NCBI RefSeq assembly: GCF_030817215.1
Contig: NZ_JAUSZA010000001.1
Span: forward strand, 2,144,501 to 2,208,500
Direction: 5' to 3'
Source: Paenibacillus sp. V4I3
GTDB lineage: Bacteria; Bacillota; Bacilli; Paenibacillales; NBRC-103111
DNA length: 64,000 nucleotides
The first letter of the stretch is position 1. Each line of letters opens with the position of its first letter. This document shows positions 18,244-27,849 of the stretch, piece after piece. The notes under the pieces were generated by a model. It ran no database searches, was not told the origin of the DNA, and saw nothing but the letters and a program-made list of their open reading frames with translations. Position numbers and translations under genes: made by a program.

Positions 18244-18464
18244 TAAAATCACTTCCCCACTCTTTTGTTTGATCGCGCGATTCAGAACCCGTCCTTGAGG
18301 TATCCAGCTTGGGATATCGCGTCCTCGTTTCGCTAGTAACTAGGACATAGTAGCACAGGGCTTGCCAATAGGTTACCTAATTATTACCAAGGAATCAATG
18401 ATTGTTTGAAAAAAATCTGAAAATTCCCACTGGTCACGCTTACATACTGGCATAGTTATCCATA

Positions 18465-21400
18465 TTATTTCATTATTTCCTTCTGGTTGGGGAATATACC
18501 TGATCTCTGTTGGTGAAGGAGAATCAATTTTTCATAAGCTTCCGTTGTCAACGTGCTGATTTGGTCCCAATGAAAGGTCTCGCTGACTCTGCTCAAAGCG
18601 GCCGCAGCGAGTTCGGTTGCGTCGTCAGGCTTTTCTAAAAATTGGGCAATCTGAAAAGCTAGTGCATTTGCATCGCCCGGGGGCACTTTGCAACCGTTAA
18701 TGCCATGATCGACAATCTCAGCAAGACCTCCCGTATCCGATACGATGAGTGGTGTACCGCTTGCCATTGCTTCCAAAGCTACAAGACCAAATGGCTCATA
18801 GAGGCTTGGAATTACACAAAGCTCCGCGGAAAGCAAAAGCTGACTTTTGTCGGCCTCATCTAGGAATCCTGTAAAGCTGACCCGGTCACTTAACGGAGCA
18901 GCCAGTCTCTCTAATGCTTCAAGCTCAGGTCCTGTACCCGCGATAATCAGCTTAGTTTCGGGGTAACGTTTAAGAACAAGCCTCATGGCGGCTATGAGGA
19001 TATGCACGCCCTTTTCATAAACAAGCCTCCCGAGGAAGGCAATAATTCGATTCTGTTCATCACCACTATAAAGAGCATTAGAAAGAAGCGGATTAACAGT
19101 TTCAAGGGAATTAGCTGATGCACGAAAAGGAATAACACCATTAGGTATATGAGTCATTTTATGGATAGGTACATGAAATAGGCGAATGACTTCTTCCTGC
19201 ATATAAAGGCTGCAGACAACGAGCTGATCGGCTTCGTCGGCTAACTTATTTTCTAATGCATGTATCCGTTGTTGTACCGGGGTATCCAGCTTCCCTTGAT
19301 TTCGGCCATACTCGGTAGCATGGATCGTTGCAAGGAGCGGGAGTTGAAGCGCATTTTTGGATTCTTTGGCTGCATAAAAGACAAGCCAATCATGAGCATG
19401 AATGATATCGAATTGCATGCCTTGTAAAGTTAAGCGGTGGATGGCATCGGTGAAAGCCATATTCATTTGAAAGACCCAATCCAAGAAGTGAGTGGCTCCA
19501 GTGGACTGGAGAACCTCTACACGATGAATATGCACCCCATCAGACCGCTCATAGGGAAGGCAATCGGGAGCAAGACACGTAATGACATGAACGTCATGGC
19601 CGAAGGCAGCAAGATGCTTAGATAAGTCGTAAACAGCTCTGGCGAGACCACCGATTACACGCGGCGGGTATTCCCATGCGACCATAAGAATACGCAGAGG
19701 TGTGGACTTGCCATCGGATGAGAATTTGAATGAAGTACTATCCAAAGAGCTATTTAAACTTATTGAAGGGCTAGTTTGGAAAAGACGGTAATGGAGCTCC
19801 GGTAGAAAGGGGGATCTCCGTTCTAAGGAAAACACGAATCCGGACAGCTCTTTGTCTGAAGCTGCTGCTTCTAGCCCGTTAAGTAATTTATGAAAATGGG
19901 ATAAATGCGTTTCTATGCGGTTAGCCGCATAGGTGGTTACCGTTTCCGCATCTAGGATGAACGTCCAGTCGCTGCTTTGCGCGAGCATAAGCTCTCTCGC
20001 GGCTTGGTCCAGTGCACGCTGCTGCATCTTCGTGAGCAGCTCGGGGTTCAGGTGCTTTTGCGCAGCAAGCACCATACGATCCTCCGCCGCGTGCAGCAGC
20101 GGATGTACCCACTGGCTGCGCGGCTGCAGCCAGACCTCGGCGTAGCCGCCGCGGCCCCAGCTCGACACGGGAAGCTTAGCTTCCGTGGTCGGCGCATGGG
20201 CGGCGGCATAGCCGCCTAACGTAGTCGTGTCCACGACTACGCCCTCAAGGCTGCGCGCGGCAGCGAGCCCGCGCAGCACAGCCTCAAGCCACTGGTGGCC
20301 TTCGTACCACCAGTGCCCGAACAGCTCGGCATCGTATGGACATACGATGACCGGTGGTTCCGCCGGCCGCGCTTCGCGGTCGCCGGCGGCCAAAGCTAAC
20401 GCCTCGCGCTCCTCAGCGAGGCGGCGAAGCTGCGCCACCCGGCTAGCGACGAAATGCTCAGCATCCTGCTGAGCTTTCTGAGCGGCCCGCGCCGGGTGGT
20501 AGGGCGCTTTGGCGTCACCTGCGGCTGCGCCGGTGACGCTGTAGTACTTGAAGCCCGTATGTATGCGTGCGCCGTCCGGCAGCACATAGGGCTTCAAGTA
20601 CTCCCATTCGGCCCCGCCGTCTTGGCCGAGGTCGTAGCCGATATCGCGATAATACTCGCGATAATTGGCATCGCTCGGGTACCCGACTTCGGCGCTCCAT
20701 ACCTGAGCGCCGGCTTCGAGGTCCCGAGCAAAGGCGCAGGCGCCGCTTTGCGTACGCAGCGGCGTCCCCGCTGTGCCCTGCATCTGCGGCGTTACCACAG
20801 CCTGCGCGTGCGCATGTGCGTCCACTACGAAGTAGCGAAGGCCAAGTGCCTGCAAGTGGGGCTCCACCGCAGGCGTATAGCCGCACTCCGGCAGCCAGAT
20901 GCCAGTCGGAGCGGACCCGAAATGCCGCCGGAATTCCGTTACGGCGGCTTCAAGCTGCGCGCGTATCGCGGCGTCGTTCTTGACTAGTGGCAAGAACGCA
21001 TGCGTCGCGCCGCACGTTATTAATTCTAAGCAGCCAGTGCTTCTTAGGCTGCGGAACTTACCAATCAGATCGCCCCGAAGGCGATCGTACAAAGCCATAA
21101 GCCGATGATACTGGTCGGCATAGAGCTTCGCCGTAGGACCGAAGTCGGCATGACCCCACAGACGAATAACTTCTCGCTGAGCCAGTTCACACAGCGAGGT
21201 CAGATGCCTGCGAAGCCTCATCTTTAAACGTGAATCCTCGAGCATGGCAAGCAGCGTCGGGGACAATGACAATGTGAGATGGAAGGGCACTTCATCTTCA
21301 AGAAGCCGTTCTATCATTTCGATCAAAGGAAGATAGCTATCGACAACGGCTTCGAAGAACCATCGCTCTTCTAGGGTGATGTTCTCCTCCTCATGTCGAA

Positions 21401-21488
21401 CATAGGGGATATGGGCATGTAAAAGCAAGGCAACGAAACCTTGTACATTGGAGCTGGTGTTCGCGTTGGCGTTTGTGTTTGTGCTCAA
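18465..21488 (-). CDS. GH57/DUF1957 branching-enzyme-like + GT4 glycogen-synthase-like fusion, copy 1
   Basis: 1007 residues. The N-terminal half (about 15-560) is GH57: LLHAHIPYVRH, the nucleophile motif GIWLPECGYTPAVEPHL, the acid/base motif CPYDAELFGHWWYEG, and the DUF1957 helical part DQAARELMLAQSSDW. The C-terminal half (about 600-1000) is GT4: ILMVAWEYPPRVIGGLARAV, LGRLVYEKGVHILI, and the EX7E motif EPFGLVALE. One chain therefore joins an alpha-1,6-branching-type activity with an alpha-1,4-glucan synthase-type activity, both apparently catalytically competent. The TTG start overlaps the upstream DUF4912 stop (TTGA) and has GGAGG before it. The middle of the GH57 half (19,920-20,990) is far more GC- and Ala-rich than its surroundings and than copy 2. 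Confidence 0.9.
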   Translation of the reverse strand: MSTNTNANANTSSNVQGFVALLLHAHIPYVRHEEENITLEERWFFEAVVDSYLPLIEMIERLLEDEVPFHLTLSLSPTLLAMLEDSRLKMRLRRHLTSLCELAQREVIRLWGHADFGPTAKLYADQYHRLMALYDRLRGDLIGKFRSLRSTGCLELITCGATHAFLPLVKNDAAIRAQLEAAVTEFRRHFGSAPTGIWLPECGYTPAVEPHLQALGLRYFVVDAHAHAQAVVTPQMQGTAGTPLRTQSGACAFARDLEAGAQVWSAEVGYPSDANYREYYRDIGYDLGQDGGAEWEYLKPYVLPDGARIHTGFKYYSVTGAAAGDAKAPYHPARAAQKAQQDAEHFVASRVAQLRRLAEEREALALAAGDREARPAEPPVIVCPYDAELFGHWWYEGHQWLEAVLRGLAAARSLEGVVVDTTTLGGYAAAHAPTTEAKLPVSSWGRGGYAEVWLQPRSQWVHPLLHAAEDRMVLAAQKHLNPELLTKMQQRALDQAARELMLAQSSDWTFILDAETVTTYAANRIETHLSHFHKLLNGLEAAASDKELSGFVFSLERRSPFLPELHYRLFQTSPSISLNSSLDSTSFKFSSDGKSTPLRILMVAWEYPPRVIGGLARAVYDLSKHLAAFGHDVHVITCLAPDCLPYERSDGVHIHRVEVLQSTGATHFLDWVFQMNMAFTDAIHRLTLQGMQFDIIHAHDWLVFYAAKESKNALQLPLLATIHATEYGRNQGKLDTPVQQRIHALENKLADEADQLVVCSLYMQEEVIRLFHVPIHKMTHIPNGVIPFRASANSLETVNPLLSNALYSGDEQNRIIAFLGRLVYEKGVHILIAAMRLVLKRYPETKLIIAGTGPELEALERLAAPLSDRVSFTGFLDEADKSQLLLSAELCVIPSLYEPFGLVALEAMASGTPLIVSDTGGLAEIVDHGINGCKVPPGDANALAFQIAQFLEKPDDATELAAAALSRVSETFHWDQISTLTTEAYEKLILLHQQRSGIFPNQKEIMK

Positions 21489-22039
21489 TCAGTATCGCCT
21501 CCAGATTCCGTATCTGCTGAGTATGCGGTCTTCGGTGAATACACCGAATAGGCAGAGAAATGCTCATTAGCTTCAGGCGTCATTCGCTGAAAGGAAACGG
21601 CAATAGGCCGGTATGTAACTAGTTGATCATTCATCTGGTAAGAAGGAAATTCTTGATTTGTATCTATGGGGGGAGTCTGAATCGTATTGGAACGCAGAAG
21701 CGGGAGAAACTGCCCCTGTTCATTCACAATGCCAAGATCCGCGAAGTAACTTTGGCCTGGGTGAAACCCGCTCAGAAAGCATGATTCTCCATGGGGAAGT
21801 AGAAGTTCTGAGACACTGTCAGCTTGGTGGCTATCTATTGGTAGATCGGTTACATGATAAAATCGCAATGTAGGCTGAAGCGCCTGCCAGTCTGTATCGA
21901 AATGTTCCTGTACCATGTTCTTTTTTCTTCCAGAGAGCTTCCAGTAGGCAAACAGAACAGTCGGGGACTGGATTAGCAAATGAAGTGTATCCCGATCCAT
22001 AGGATCAACAGGGAGTGCTTGGATAGGTATCGGACTCAC
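21485..22039 (-). CDS. DUF4912 protein, copy 1
   Basis: 184 residues. The DUF4912 core DRDTLHLLIQSPTVLFAYWK is followed by a beta-rich region (TLRFYHVTDL, ESCFLSGFHPGQSYFADLG) and a disordered C-terminus. The fold resembles an Ig-like/carbohydrate-binding sandwich. The gene overlaps the start of fusion copy 1 by four bases, so it is translationally coupled. Function is unknown, but DUF4912 next to GH57 enzymes suggests a glucan-binding or assembly role. Start taken as GTG at 22039; its ribosome site (GAGAAAAG) is poor. Confidence 0.8.
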   Translation of the reverse strand: MSPIPIQALPVDPMDRDTLHLLIQSPTVLFAYWKLSGRKKNMVQEHFDTDWQALQPTLRFYHVTDLPIDSHQADSVSELLLPHGESCFLSGFHPGQSYFADLGIVNEQGQFLPLLRSNTIQTPPIDTNQEFPSYQMNDQLVTYRPIAVSFQRMTPEANEHFSAYSVYSPKTAYSADTESGGDTD

Positions 22040-22160
22040 CTTTTCTCAGGGTAGTTATGGAAAATAAGCTGCAAGGATCTTGAGCAACATTGTAGCATAT
22101 GCACCATACAAACGAAAAATCTCCACCTTATCTAAAAGGGGGAGATCACATGTATATCCT

Positions 22161-22379
22161 TTACTTGGTTGGATTTTGCCCTTCCATGTACCGGTTTTCC
22201 GTAAGTCTCATTAAGGAATCGTACCGATTCACCGAAGAAAATATCAAAAGGTATTCATCCTGTTTGACATTGGTATAAGATGCTTTGAAACCGGTATGAT
22301 ATTGCACGGTCATGCTCGAGGATTGATCGTCATACTGCACAAAAGCGATCTGTCTAGAAACGCTTGGAATCATATTCAC
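22161..22379 (-). CDS. Small KTSC-like domain protein
   Basis: 72 residues from GTG 22379, placed after GGGGAG; an ATG at 22373 is also possible. The strand pattern FVQYDDQSSSMTVQYHTGFK, then a YLLIFSSVNRYDSLM helix, matches the small KTSC fold, in which a beta sheet made of short strands (self-description x-Y-D...L-x-V-x-F-x-x-G) precedes a helix. The KTSC tetrad itself is not present. It lies between fusion copy 1/DUF4912 and the pyrophosphorylase gene, on the same strand. Confidence 0.5.
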   Translation of the reverse strand: MNMIPSVSRQIAFVQYDDQSSSMTVQYHTGFKASYTNVKQDEYLLIFSSVNRYDSLMRLTENRYMEGQNPTK

Positions 22380-22445
22380 GCCGCTCTCCCCTTCATCGTA
22401 GACTTCGGATACCACGTATCGGATACATCAATACTATAAATATGC

Positions 22446-24854
22446 TTACCCAAGTGCGTTTAGAATGTGTCCACGATAGGAATGGACAAGCCGCTCAGCA
22501 AGCTCAGGATCCGCCGATTGCGCTACGAGCTGAAAGACAGGATCATCGGCATCAGGCAGCAGCAGGACCGACCCATTCTCATGATAAAACTTAATTCCAT
22601 CGATTAGATCAGCAGGTACATCTTTCGTCCGTTCCATCATGCTCCGCATAACCTCTCCTTTGGAATCCCAAGGACAATCAACACGATCACGAAGAAGATG
22701 AAAGCTTGGAAACAAGGAAAGCAGATCCGAGAGCGGAATGCCGGTTCTTTCCAAATGGAGAATCACCAGGCCAATGGCAAAGAGAGAATCGAACAAGGGA
22801 TGAATCCTCGCTTCTTGTGTAGCTTCCATGATGGCTCGTGACCATTCCTTCGTACGAACGATCTTCCCGCCAAGCCCCTCGGCCATGCTTTCTAGAAGCT
22901 GGGGTGCACTGACGGGAGCACCAATGGTTGCTCCTGGACGGCTGTGCAGGTAACAAAGATAGAGGAAAACGGTTTGTAAGTCGCTGTCTATGAGCACGCC
23001 TTTTTCCGTTATTAACTGCATAGTTCGTCCATCATCGTGAACACGTAAACCGAGACTCGCACCAGATAGTGGGATAAAGACATGAAGCGGGTCCTGCATA
23101 CTTGTAGATGTAACATGGATAGCTTCAAGCCCCAATTTTTCGAAAAATGGAACAATGAAAGGCTGCAGCCAAGAACTCGCTTCAATGACGATGCGAAGAG
23201 GGGATGCAAACTGATGATCACGTTCATATGCGATTTCTTGGGCCAAAGCATGTATATAAGTTTGCAACCAGTGTACTTCTTCTTTGTAACTGCCAATCTG
23301 CTTCATAGAGGCCCGTCCATAATCTTCTTGCCAAAAGCTGTTTTCCACTTTACGCTCTGCTGATTTCGGAATAGGCAGTCCTTCAGCGTCCAAACAGAGA
23401 AGACTGCAGACATCGTTCTCTTTGCCGGACCATTCGAGATGGATTCCACCGGCAGCACCCAAATGACGAATAGCAAAGGTAGACGCAGGTGCAAAACAAT
23501 CCCCCAAATCGATGACATGGGTTCCGACGGACTGCAGACTAGCTGTCAGTGTACGCTTTAATAAACGAGTGAACGTATGGGGAGCACAGCTTACCATGAG
23601 CGTTTTGCCGGAGGCCAAAGTTGCTCCATATGCTGTGGCGAATTTAGTGACTAATTCCGGTGTTAAATCTAGATTAGGAATACCACTTACACCGCTTGTC
23701 TTGAATAACGTTTTGGTTGCGTTATCTCCCCAAATATAGGAGGTATGAAGCCGTGTCTTATCACGAATTTGTTTATGGGGCCAAATTTTAACGTTGGGTT
23801 CAATGCGGCTTTTCGCACCGATGACCACATGGTTGCCGACAACCGAGCCATCCCCCAAATAGGATGCCTCTTTACAAATAATCCGACTAGTCAGTGTGGA
23901 ACCGGCCAATTCGTTGTGCTCAGCAATATGGTTATGGTCCCACAGCACACTTCGCGTTAATTTGCTCCCTTTGGAGAGTCGATTATTTTGCCCAATGATG
24001 CAGTATTCGCCGATTTCTACTTCGTCTTCCAGCCTGCTCCCTTTCCCAATAAAAGCAGGTCCGATCACACGGGCGGTAGCACTCGTTTCTACATCATCCG
24101 CGATGTAGACACCGGGGCGGATCTGTGTTCCGTGAATATCGAGCTTCACTTTCCCATCGAGCATGTCAAACTGGGTTTGACGATATTGCTGCAGGTTGCC
24201 AATATCCGTCCAATATCCAGAGCTGATATATCCATAGAGCCCTTTGTTTTCTTCGAGCAAGGCAGGGAAAAACTGCTGACTGAAATCAAATTCTTGCCCC
24301 AGTGGTATGCGTTCCAGCATCTCAGGCTCCAAAATATAAATACCTGTATTTACCGTGTCACTGAACACTTCACCCCAGCTTGGTTTTTCTAGAAAACGAG
24401 TAATTTGCCCCTCTTTATTGGTGATAACAACACCATATTCCAAAGGATGGCTGACACGAGTTAGGATTAACGTAGCTTTAGCTTGCTTTTCTTTGTGAAA
24501 AGCGAGTGCTTGCTTCAAATCAAAATCAGTTAATGCATCCCCGCTGATAACAATAAAAGTATCGTCGAGAAACTCGTGCGCATGTTTGACACTCCCAGCT
24601 GTACCTAGGGGACTTGTTTCTTCAAAATAATGGAGATTAACGCCAAAAGCTTGTCCGCTGCCAAAATAGTCGCGTATCACTTCAGGTTTATATTGCATAG
24701 TGATTGCTATGTCATGAATGCCGTGATTTTGGAGCAATTCAATGATATAGGCCATGCAGGGCCTACCGAGAAGAGGCACCATGGGCTTGGGGAGATGACA
24801 AGTAAGGGGACGAAGCCGCGTTCCTTTGCCTCCGGCCATAATGACAGCCTTCAT
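22446..24854 (-). CDS. NDP-sugar pyrophosphorylase / phosphomannomutase-like fusion
   Basis: 802 residues. Residues 1-235 are a nucleotidyltransferase: MKAVIMAGGKGTRLRPLTCH with the signature G-G-x-G-T-R-L-x-P-L-T and KP, and the metal Asp in VISGDALTDFDL. About 245-370 are left-handed beta-helix hexapeptide repeats. About 380-800 is a phosphohexomutase-like region. In the latter the phosphoserine loop TASHNP is replaced (GGIHLEWSGKENDV) and the metal loop is not recognisable, so the mutase is probably inactive. Such proteins are usually called mannose-1-phosphate guanylyltransferases; here the context suggests it supplies a nucleotide sugar, perhaps ADP- or UDP-glucose, to the GT4 domains. 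Clear site AAGGAGG. Confidence 0.88.
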   Translation of the reverse strand: MKAVIMAGGKGTRLRPLTCHLPKPMVPLLGRPCMAYIIELLQNHGIHDIAITMQYKPEVIRDYFGSGQAFGVNLHYFEETSPLGTAGSVKHAHEFLDDTFIVISGDALTDFDLKQALAFHKEKQAKATLILTRVSHPLEYGVVITNKEGQITRFLEKPSWGEVFSDTVNTGIYILEPEMLERIPLGQEFDFSQQFFPALLEENKGLYGYISSGYWTDIGNLQQYRQTQFDMLDGKVKLDIHGTQIRPGVYIADDVETSATARVIGPAFIGKGSRLEDEVEIGEYCIIGQNNRLSKGSKLTRSVLWDHNHIAEHNELAGSTLTSRIICKEASYLGDGSVVGNHVVIGAKSRIEPNVKIWPHKQIRDKTRLHTSYIWGDNATKTLFKTSGVSGIPNLDLTPELVTKFATAYGATLASGKTLMVSCAPHTFTRLLKRTLTASLQSVGTHVIDLGDCFAPASTFAIRHLGAAGGIHLEWSGKENDVCSLLCLDAEGLPIPKSAERKVENSFWQEDYGRASMKQIGSYKEEVHWLQTYIHALAQEIAYERDHQFASPLRIVIEASSWLQPFIVPFFEKLGLEAIHVTSTSMQDPLHVFIPLSGASLGLRVHDDGRTMQLITEKGVLIDSDLQTVFLYLCYLHSRPGATIGAPVSAPQLLESMAEGLGGKIVRTKEWSRAIMEATQEARIHPLFDSLFAIGLVILHLERTGIPLSDLLSLFPSFHLLRDRVDCPWDSKGEVMRSMMERTKDVPADLIDGIKFYHENGSVLLLPDADDPVFQLVAQSADPELAERLVHSYRGHILNALG

Positions 24855-24871
24855 TGTGGTACCTCCTTAGA

Positions 24872-24941
24872 GTTTTGCTTTAGCAAAACTAGCATCGTAA
24901 GCATTAGCTCTGAGTTTTCGTAGAAAACTTGGTTTTCCCGT
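24872..24941. repeat. Short palindromes between the pyrophosphorylase and fusion copy 2
   Basis: AGTTTTGCTTTAGCAAAACT (24872-24891) and GTTTTCGTAGAAAAC (about 24916-24930) are two compact palindromes in the 118-base gap. They could be a small interspersed element or mRNA hairpins. Confidence 0.45.
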
Positions 24942-24972
24942 AATTGTTGTAGGTAAAGTGAACGTCAATCAG

Positions 24973-27840
24973 CTATTTGTATGATTTCTCACCAAATACT
25001 TCACCTTGAGGGGTTGCTTTAACCTGTATGGCAGGTTGATAGTGGGTAAGCTTCTGGTACTCATTCTGGATATTTTGAGCGATATGGCTCCATTGGTAGT
25101 GCTGTTGAAGCAGTTGGTAGGCGCTATCAGCCATCTTGGCAGCCTGCTTTGGCTGCAGCAGCATATCCGTAATGTGCCAAGCTAATGAATCGACATGACC
25201 TGGGAGAGCCTTATAGCCGTCCACACCATGCCTAATGATTTCAGCTAAACCGCCTGTATCGGAGAGGACCAGAGGTTTCCGGTGGGCCATGGCTTCCAGC
25301 GCTACGATACCGAAGGGCTCGTACAAGCTCGGAATCACACAAACATCTGTAGATTGATAAAGCTGAGTGCGATAAGCATCATCAACAAAGCCGGTAAACA
25401 AGACGCGATCTCCTAAAAAGGCTGCCTGGGAGCGAAGCTCACTTTCCATAGGCCCAGAGCCAGCGATAATGAGCTTAGCCTGCGGGACTTGTGAAATGAT
25501 TTTCGGCAGAGCTTCCAGCAGGATTTGAATGCCTTTTTCATAAACAAGCCTTCCAATGAAGAAAATGACCTTGTCTTGCTTTGCCACGAAATCAGGTCGA
25601 TTCATCGTCTCTATGTTTGGTTTTTGAATCCGAATTCCATTCGGATGTACACTCACTTTATCGGATGGAAGATTAAATATACGTCCTACTTCCTCTTTCA
25701 TATAAGAGCTGCAGACAAAAACACGATTAGCCTCATAAGTCAGCTGCCACTCCAAATGATGAATCTTACGCTGCAGGTCGGAGTATAGATTTCCTTGATT
25801 TCTGCCCCATTCTGTAGCGTGAATCGTGGCTATTAAAGGGATGCTGTAGCTTGCCTTTATTTCTCTTGCTGTATGAGCAACCATCCAATCATGCGCATGC
25901 AAAAGGTCGATTCGCCCGCCATTTTCTTTCCATCTAACAAGATGATCAGTCATGGCAAGATTCATTTCGAACGTCCAGTGGTAAAAGTGAGTATCACCGG
26001 AATGGTTAACAGGGAGTCTATGTACATAAACGCCATTCATCTTCTCAAAACTCGGCGCACCATCGTAGGAGGTTGTGATGATATGTACGATCTCTTCGCG
26101 AGCGACAAGAGCTTCTGATAGCTCATGGACTGCTCTAGATAAGCCGCCGACATGTTTGGGCGGGTATTCCCAAGCAAGCATGAATACGTTCGGACAGTGT
26201 TTAGTTTCCTCCAGTAATGTTTCCCATTCCTTCAAGCTTGGAATAATAGGGATAGGGGAGAGCTGCTGTATGCTTACGTAATCTTGAAATTGGATATCTG
26301 GAAAGCAGTTGTCTTTCTCCTCTAAATCGGTAAATAGTACCTCGTCAACCTGTTCCCGATCCACCTGATCGCAAAGATGGTGGAAGCAGCCTAGATGATC
26401 CTTCGTTCGGCGAATGGCATGGTCGACGTCGCTCAGTGCGTCCATCATGAACGCCCAATCACTGCTTTGAGCTAGCATGAATTCTCTTGCAGCTTGATTC
26501 AAAGCCCGTTTCAGAACACTGGCGCTTAATTTACCATGGCGAGAGAGATGCTGATGTTTTGTTGCGAGCTCGATCATACGTTCTTCGGCTTGATGCAGAT
26601 GACGATAAATCCAGTCGTTATGTCCCTGCAGCCATATTTCGGCGGAGTGATTACGTCCCCAACTAGATTCGTTCAAATTTCCGACAGCGGCTAGTGGATA
26701 TTCCTCTAGATATTCACTAGGTGTAATCATCTTAATCGTTTGCTGATCAAGAAACATTTTGCGGCAAAGCAGCTCAAGAAAGTTCGGACCTTCATACCAC
26801 CAATGTCCAAATAGCTCCGCATCATATGGTGATACGATGACGGGTTTGCGATCCAGCCAGCGTTCCCAGTGAGCAGCCTGCTTCTGGCGATTTGCCAGGA
26901 AATGATCCGCATGTTCAGCTGCTTTTTCTAGGGCCCGCTCTGGTTGATAAGGCTCCTTGTGGCTGCCTTTGCCTGTGTTGCGGTAATATTTAAACCCTGT
27001 TGCCGGATCAATGTCGCTGTAGTATTCACGGTAGTTGAAGTCTTCTGGGTAGCCGTTTTCGGCACTCCTTACTTGACTGGTGGAATCCGGATCCAGAGGA
27101 AAGGCAGTTACCCCATAGGGGGTCATGAGCGGAGCAGCCAAGTCTCGAGCCGGCTGCGGTGAAGCGAAAGCGACTGCTGTGGAATCAGTGAAGAAATATT
27201 GGATCCCAGCCTGCTTCAAAATGCGATCAATACCAGGCGTATAGCCACATTCAGGTAACCAGATGCCGCGAGGCTTTTGATCGAAATAACGTTCATAATC
27301 CCGAACAGCCGTCATAATCTGTGCTTTTATTGCCTCTTCTGTTTTCATTAGAGGAAGAAATCCATGCGTAGCGGCCGATGTAACAATTTCAATACGGCCT
27401 AAATCTTGATAGTGTTTGAATGTCGCAATGACATTTCCTTTGCAGCTTTCATATAGCGTAAGAAGATCACGGAATCGTTCTGCATAATGTGCGGCCAGAG
27501 GGAGGAGAGAAGGCTTGTTTTGTAACCGAACCCGTTCCTTATCTGCTAGCCCAATAAGCTTACTAAGGTAAGCGTGATATTTGTCTTGCCAGTATGGTTT
27601 GCTAAACAGGGACAAGATAGTCGGAGTTATGGAGAAGGTCAAGCGGAAATCTATCTTATCACTTGTTAGACGATTCATGACTTCAATTAGGGGTAAATAC
27701 GTTTCCGTCATGGCTTCGTAGAACCATTGTTCTTCCAAATTGTCATTCTGATCCTGATGACGAATATAGGGAAGATGAGCATGCAGCATGAGAACCAAAT
27801 ATCCCTTGAGCTCTGGCTTCGGTTTGATGCGATTGATCAA
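24973..27840 (-). CDS. GH57/DUF1957 branching-enzyme-like + GT4 glycogen-synthase-like fusion, copy 2
   Basis: 955 residues, same architecture as copy 1 (18465-21488). GH57 half: MLHAHLPYIRH, GIWLPECGYTPGIDRIL, SPYDAELFGHWWYEG, then NQAAREFMLAQSSDW of DUF1957. GT4 half from about 545: NVFMLAWEYPPKHVGGLSRA, IGRLVYEKGIQILLEAL, and EPFGIVALE. Both sets of catalytic residues are in place. No signal peptide, so it is cytoplasmic. Start TTG 27840 has AGGTGA upstream. It follows DUF4912 copy 2 by nine bases. GC content is even along its length, unlike copy 1. Divergence between copies is large, so the duplication is old. Confidence 0.9.
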   Translation of the reverse strand: MINRIKPKPELKGYLVLMLHAHLPYIRHQDQNDNLEEQWFYEAMTETYLPLIEVMNRLTSDKIDFRLTFSITPTILSLFSKPYWQDKYHAYLSKLIGLADKERVRLQNKPSLLPLAAHYAERFRDLLTLYESCKGNVIATFKHYQDLGRIEIVTSAATHGFLPLMKTEEAIKAQIMTAVRDYERYFDQKPRGIWLPECGYTPGIDRILKQAGIQYFFTDSTAVAFASPQPARDLAAPLMTPYGVTAFPLDPDSTSQVRSAENGYPEDFNYREYYSDIDPATGFKYYRNTGKGSHKEPYQPERALEKAAEHADHFLANRQKQAAHWERWLDRKPVIVSPYDAELFGHWWYEGPNFLELLCRKMFLDQQTIKMITPSEYLEEYPLAAVGNLNESSWGRNHSAEIWLQGHNDWIYRHLHQAEERMIELATKHQHLSRHGKLSASVLKRALNQAAREFMLAQSSDWAFMMDALSDVDHAIRRTKDHLGCFHHLCDQVDREQVDEVLFTDLEEKDNCFPDIQFQDYVSIQQLSPIPIIPSLKEWETLLEETKHCPNVFMLAWEYPPKHVGGLSRAVHELSEALVAREEIVHIITTSYDGAPSFEKMNGVYVHRLPVNHSGDTHFYHWTFEMNLAMTDHLVRWKENGGRIDLLHAHDWMVAHTAREIKASYSIPLIATIHATEWGRNQGNLYSDLQRKIHHLEWQLTYEANRVFVCSSYMKEEVGRIFNLPSDKVSVHPNGIRIQKPNIETMNRPDFVAKQDKVIFFIGRLVYEKGIQILLEALPKIISQVPQAKLIIAGSGPMESELRSQAAFLGDRVLFTGFVDDAYRTQLYQSTDVCVIPSLYEPFGIVALEAMAHRKPLVLSDTGGLAEIIRHGVDGYKALPGHVDSLAWHITDMLLQPKQAAKMADSAYQLLQQHYQWSHIAQNIQNEYQKLTHYQPAIQVKATPQGEVFGEKSYK

Positions 27841-27849
27841 GAGATAACG

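Noticed and set aside
20396..20987. Long Arg/Ala-rich frames on both strands
   Set aside because: They result from the GC-rich block of fusion copy 1, where stop codons are rare.
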